From contig NZ_CP099489.1 of assembly GCF_023923225.1 (NCBI RefSeq), forward strand, positions 3,782,001 to 3,846,000: DNA of 64,000 nt, given 5' to 3'. Made by a program: the position numbers and the translations under genes. Below, piece by piece: positions 62,475-64,000 of the stretch (its first letter is position 1; the number at the start of each line of letters is the position of its first letter). Source of the DNA: Ornithinimicrobium faecis. Its GTDB lineage: Bacteria > Actinomycetota > Actinomycetes > Actinomycetales > Dermatophilaceae. The notes beneath the pieces were generated by a model. It saw only the letters and a program-made list of their open reading frames with translations, did no database searches and was not told where the DNA came from.

Positions 62475-64000
62475 TCATCCGGCAGGGACCAGGGGTCCCC
62501 GCCTCCGCAACAGGTGGCGGGTCGGCACCAGCGTCGCGACATAGGCGGCTGCCGTGACCACGAGCACGGTGGCGCCCACGACCCACGCTGGCCCCTGCGG
62601 CCAGGGAGTGCCGAGGAAGCCCAGCGCCACCAGACTCATCGGCACCAGCGCGATCATCAGTCCGGCGGCCGTTGCCCCGAGAGCGATCAGCCCGGTCTCC
62701 GTCGCGACCATGGCCCACAACTGACGCGGGGTGGCACCCAGTGCACCGAGCAGCTGCCACTCACGTCGACGACGCAACGTGGTGGCCACCAGCCTGTTGG
62801 CGACGCCGAGCAGGATGTAGCCGAAGAGGACAACAGACGCTCCGAGGTTGATCCACACCGCGGGGTCCAGCGCAGCCGGGTCCGAGTCTTCCTGTGTCAG
62901 CGGATGACTCGCCTCAAGGCCGGGATGGGTTGCCGCGAGTGTCGTGAGGTCTCGGTCCACCGCTGCTGCCTCCGGCCCCTGCACCAGCACCGAGTCGTAG
63001 GGTCCGGCGCCACCGGACACGAGATCGCCCGAGGCGACGACCTTGCCGAACCCAAAGCCGTGACGATAGGTCGCCACCACGGTGGGCTGCACACGGGTGC
63101 CGTCGGCGAGAGCGAGCGGCAGGGTGTCCCCGACCTCGATGGTGCCGGGCCACGCCAGGCTGGCGTCCACGGCCACCGTGTCACCCACGAGATCGGCCAG
63201 GTCTCCGTCCACCACCCCCAGGTCAAGCACCTCGGCCACACCCGGGCCGACCGCCAGGATCTCCTGGGCGTCTGCGTCGACGAGCGCCTGGGTGCCATCG
63301 GCGGAGGTGCGCACCCCACTGGTATGCCGCGCGGTCACCGCTGCGGACACCGAGGACAGGTCCTCGATCTCCTCCACGACACTCGCTGGCACACCTCCGG
63401 TCTGGTCCGCCGTGACCTGGGCGGTCGCGATCGTGCCCTCGCGGGCCTCGTGGGCGGCGACCGATGACAGCGTGGTGGTCGCAAAGATCTGTGTCACGGT
63501 CAGCCCGACCGCCAGGGCCAGGACCGCGAGGGCTCCACCGGTCCGCAGGGCAAAGCTCCCGCTGTTGCGCACGGCGAGCCAGCGACTGACGGTGCGCTGT
63601 CTCGGAGCGAGCCACCGGGTCAGCCGACGCACGACGGTCGGCGCGATCAGGGCGACACCGATGCTGGCCAGGAGCGCACCGGAGGCCGCGCCGATGATGG
63701 CTGCCTCGGTGCGGGTGATCAGTGGCGCCAGCGCTGTCCCCAGGGAAAGCGCCAGCAGGACGGCACCGACCCTGGTGCGGGCCTGGCCACCGGAGCGCGG
63801 CTCGGCCTCGGTCTCGACGACCGCCGTGGTGGCTGACAGGCGGGACACCCGCCACGAGGCTGTCCCGGCCGCAACCTGCACGATGCCCACCAGGAGCAGC
63901 ACGGTGACCAGCGCCGGCCAAGGACTCCAACTCAGCTGCTGGCCGGTCGCGAGCAGACCGAGACCGACCAGGGAGTCCTGCGCCCACCAGGCCAGCAGAT
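62475..64000 (-). CDS. FtsX-type ABC permease, 5' part outside the window
   Basis: The frame is open from the stop at 62475 to the window end, so the true start lies beyond 64000; at least 508 residues are visible. It shows MacB/FtsX-family organisation: helices near the left, an extracytoplasmic domain of about 200 residues, then the conserved core [22 protein letters not shown] followed by two more helices. Such permeases work with a LolD-like ATPase, which should be encoded upstream. Export or mechanotransmission role unknown. Confidence 0.85.
   Translation of the reverse strand, partial: LLAWWAQDSLVGLGLLATGQQLSWSPWPALVTVLLLVGIVQVAAGTASWRVSRLSATTAVVETEAEPRSGGQARTRVGAVLLALSLGTALAPLITRTEAAIIGAASGALLASIGVALIAPTVVRRLTRWLAPRQRTVSRWLAVRNSGSFALRTGGALAVLALAVGLTVTQIFATTTLSSVAAHEAREGTIATAQVTADQTGGVPASVVEEIEDLSSVSAAVTARHTSGVRTSADGTQALVDADAQEILAVGPGVAEVLDLGVVDGDLADLVGDTVAVDASLAWPGTIEVGDTLPLALADGTRVQPTVVATYRHGFGFGKVVASGDLVSGGAGPYDSVLVQGPEAAAVDRDLTTLAATHPGLEASHPLTQEDSDPAALDPAVWINLGASVVLFGYILLGVANRLVATTLRRRREWQLLGALGATPRQLWAMVATETGLIALGATAAGLMIALVPMSLVALGFLGTPWPQGPAWVVGATVLVVTAAAYVATLVPTRHLLRRRGPLVPAG

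Overview
The window is chromosomal DNA from a high-GC actinobacterium. Gene order and content (eno-ftsB-DUF501-ppx, a RamB-type regulator next to the glyoxylate genes, a DUF222/HNH nuclease, a single-chain multidomain acyl-CoA carboxylase) point to the Micrococcales, perhaps near Intrasporangiaceae/Ornithinimicrobiaceae. That placement is inference; no rRNA is present. Start codons are often GTG, with one TTG and one likely CTG, and many neighbouring genes overlap by 4 bp. Most resident genes use TAT for Tyr unusually often, while several accessory genes use TAC almost only.

Layout. 0.1-4.9 kb: glyoxylate shunt (aceB, aceA, both minus) and a divergent RamB-like regulator. 4.9-10.4 kb: a Rieske oxygenase, its flavin/2Fe-2S reductase and an old-yellow-enzyme demethylase, consistent with catabolism of a quaternary amine (glycine betaine or stachydrine type), with a divergent LysR regulator. 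10.4-18.4 kb: an orphan MutL-like ASKHA protein, a small membrane protein, msrA, a P-loop kinase-like protein, a VapBC toxin-antitoxin pair, hrpB, a methyltransferase and a squalene-cyclase-like protein. 18.5-24 kb: an 1857-residue fused biotin carboxylase/BCCP/carboxyltransferase carrying an in-frame palindromic insertion. 24.3-31.3 kb: an acidic-repeat lipoprotein facing an oleA-oleBC-oleD long-chain olefin cluster, then an SGNH hydrolase. 31.4-34.7 kb: nhaA with an unusual tail, a nucleotidyltransferase-like protein and a thiolase. 34.7-39.2 kb: an accessory islet (DUF222/HNH nuclease with a partial LexA-like site, three proteins without known function). 39.2-43.9 kb: Bax-inhibitor-1 family protein, secreted M14 carboxypeptidase, ArfB-like hydrolase, PaiB-like flavoprotein. 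43.9-48.3 kb: an exopolysaccharide-type locus (DUF2334 deacetylase-like protein, LamG-like lipoprotein, processive GT2, small membrane protein) with a tRNA of UAA anticodon upstream. 48.5-56.2 kb: BKACE-family protein, udgB, and the conserved ppx-DUF501-ftsB-eno-trmH-mazG-lipoprotein block with a 33-bp minisatellite before eno. 56.3-64 kb: a MarR/GbsR-type regulator divergent from an ABC exporter, a prolyl oligopeptidase, a methyltransferase and an FtsX-type permease cut by the window end.

The signal I find most interesting is the pairing at 46.4-48.3 kb. A tRNA gene with anticodon UAA but a short (class I) variable loop lies just upstream of the polysaccharide locus. The only in-frame TTA codon I could find by eye in any called gene of the window is in that locus's glycosyltransferase. 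This resembles a bldA-like translational control arrangement and deserves testing.
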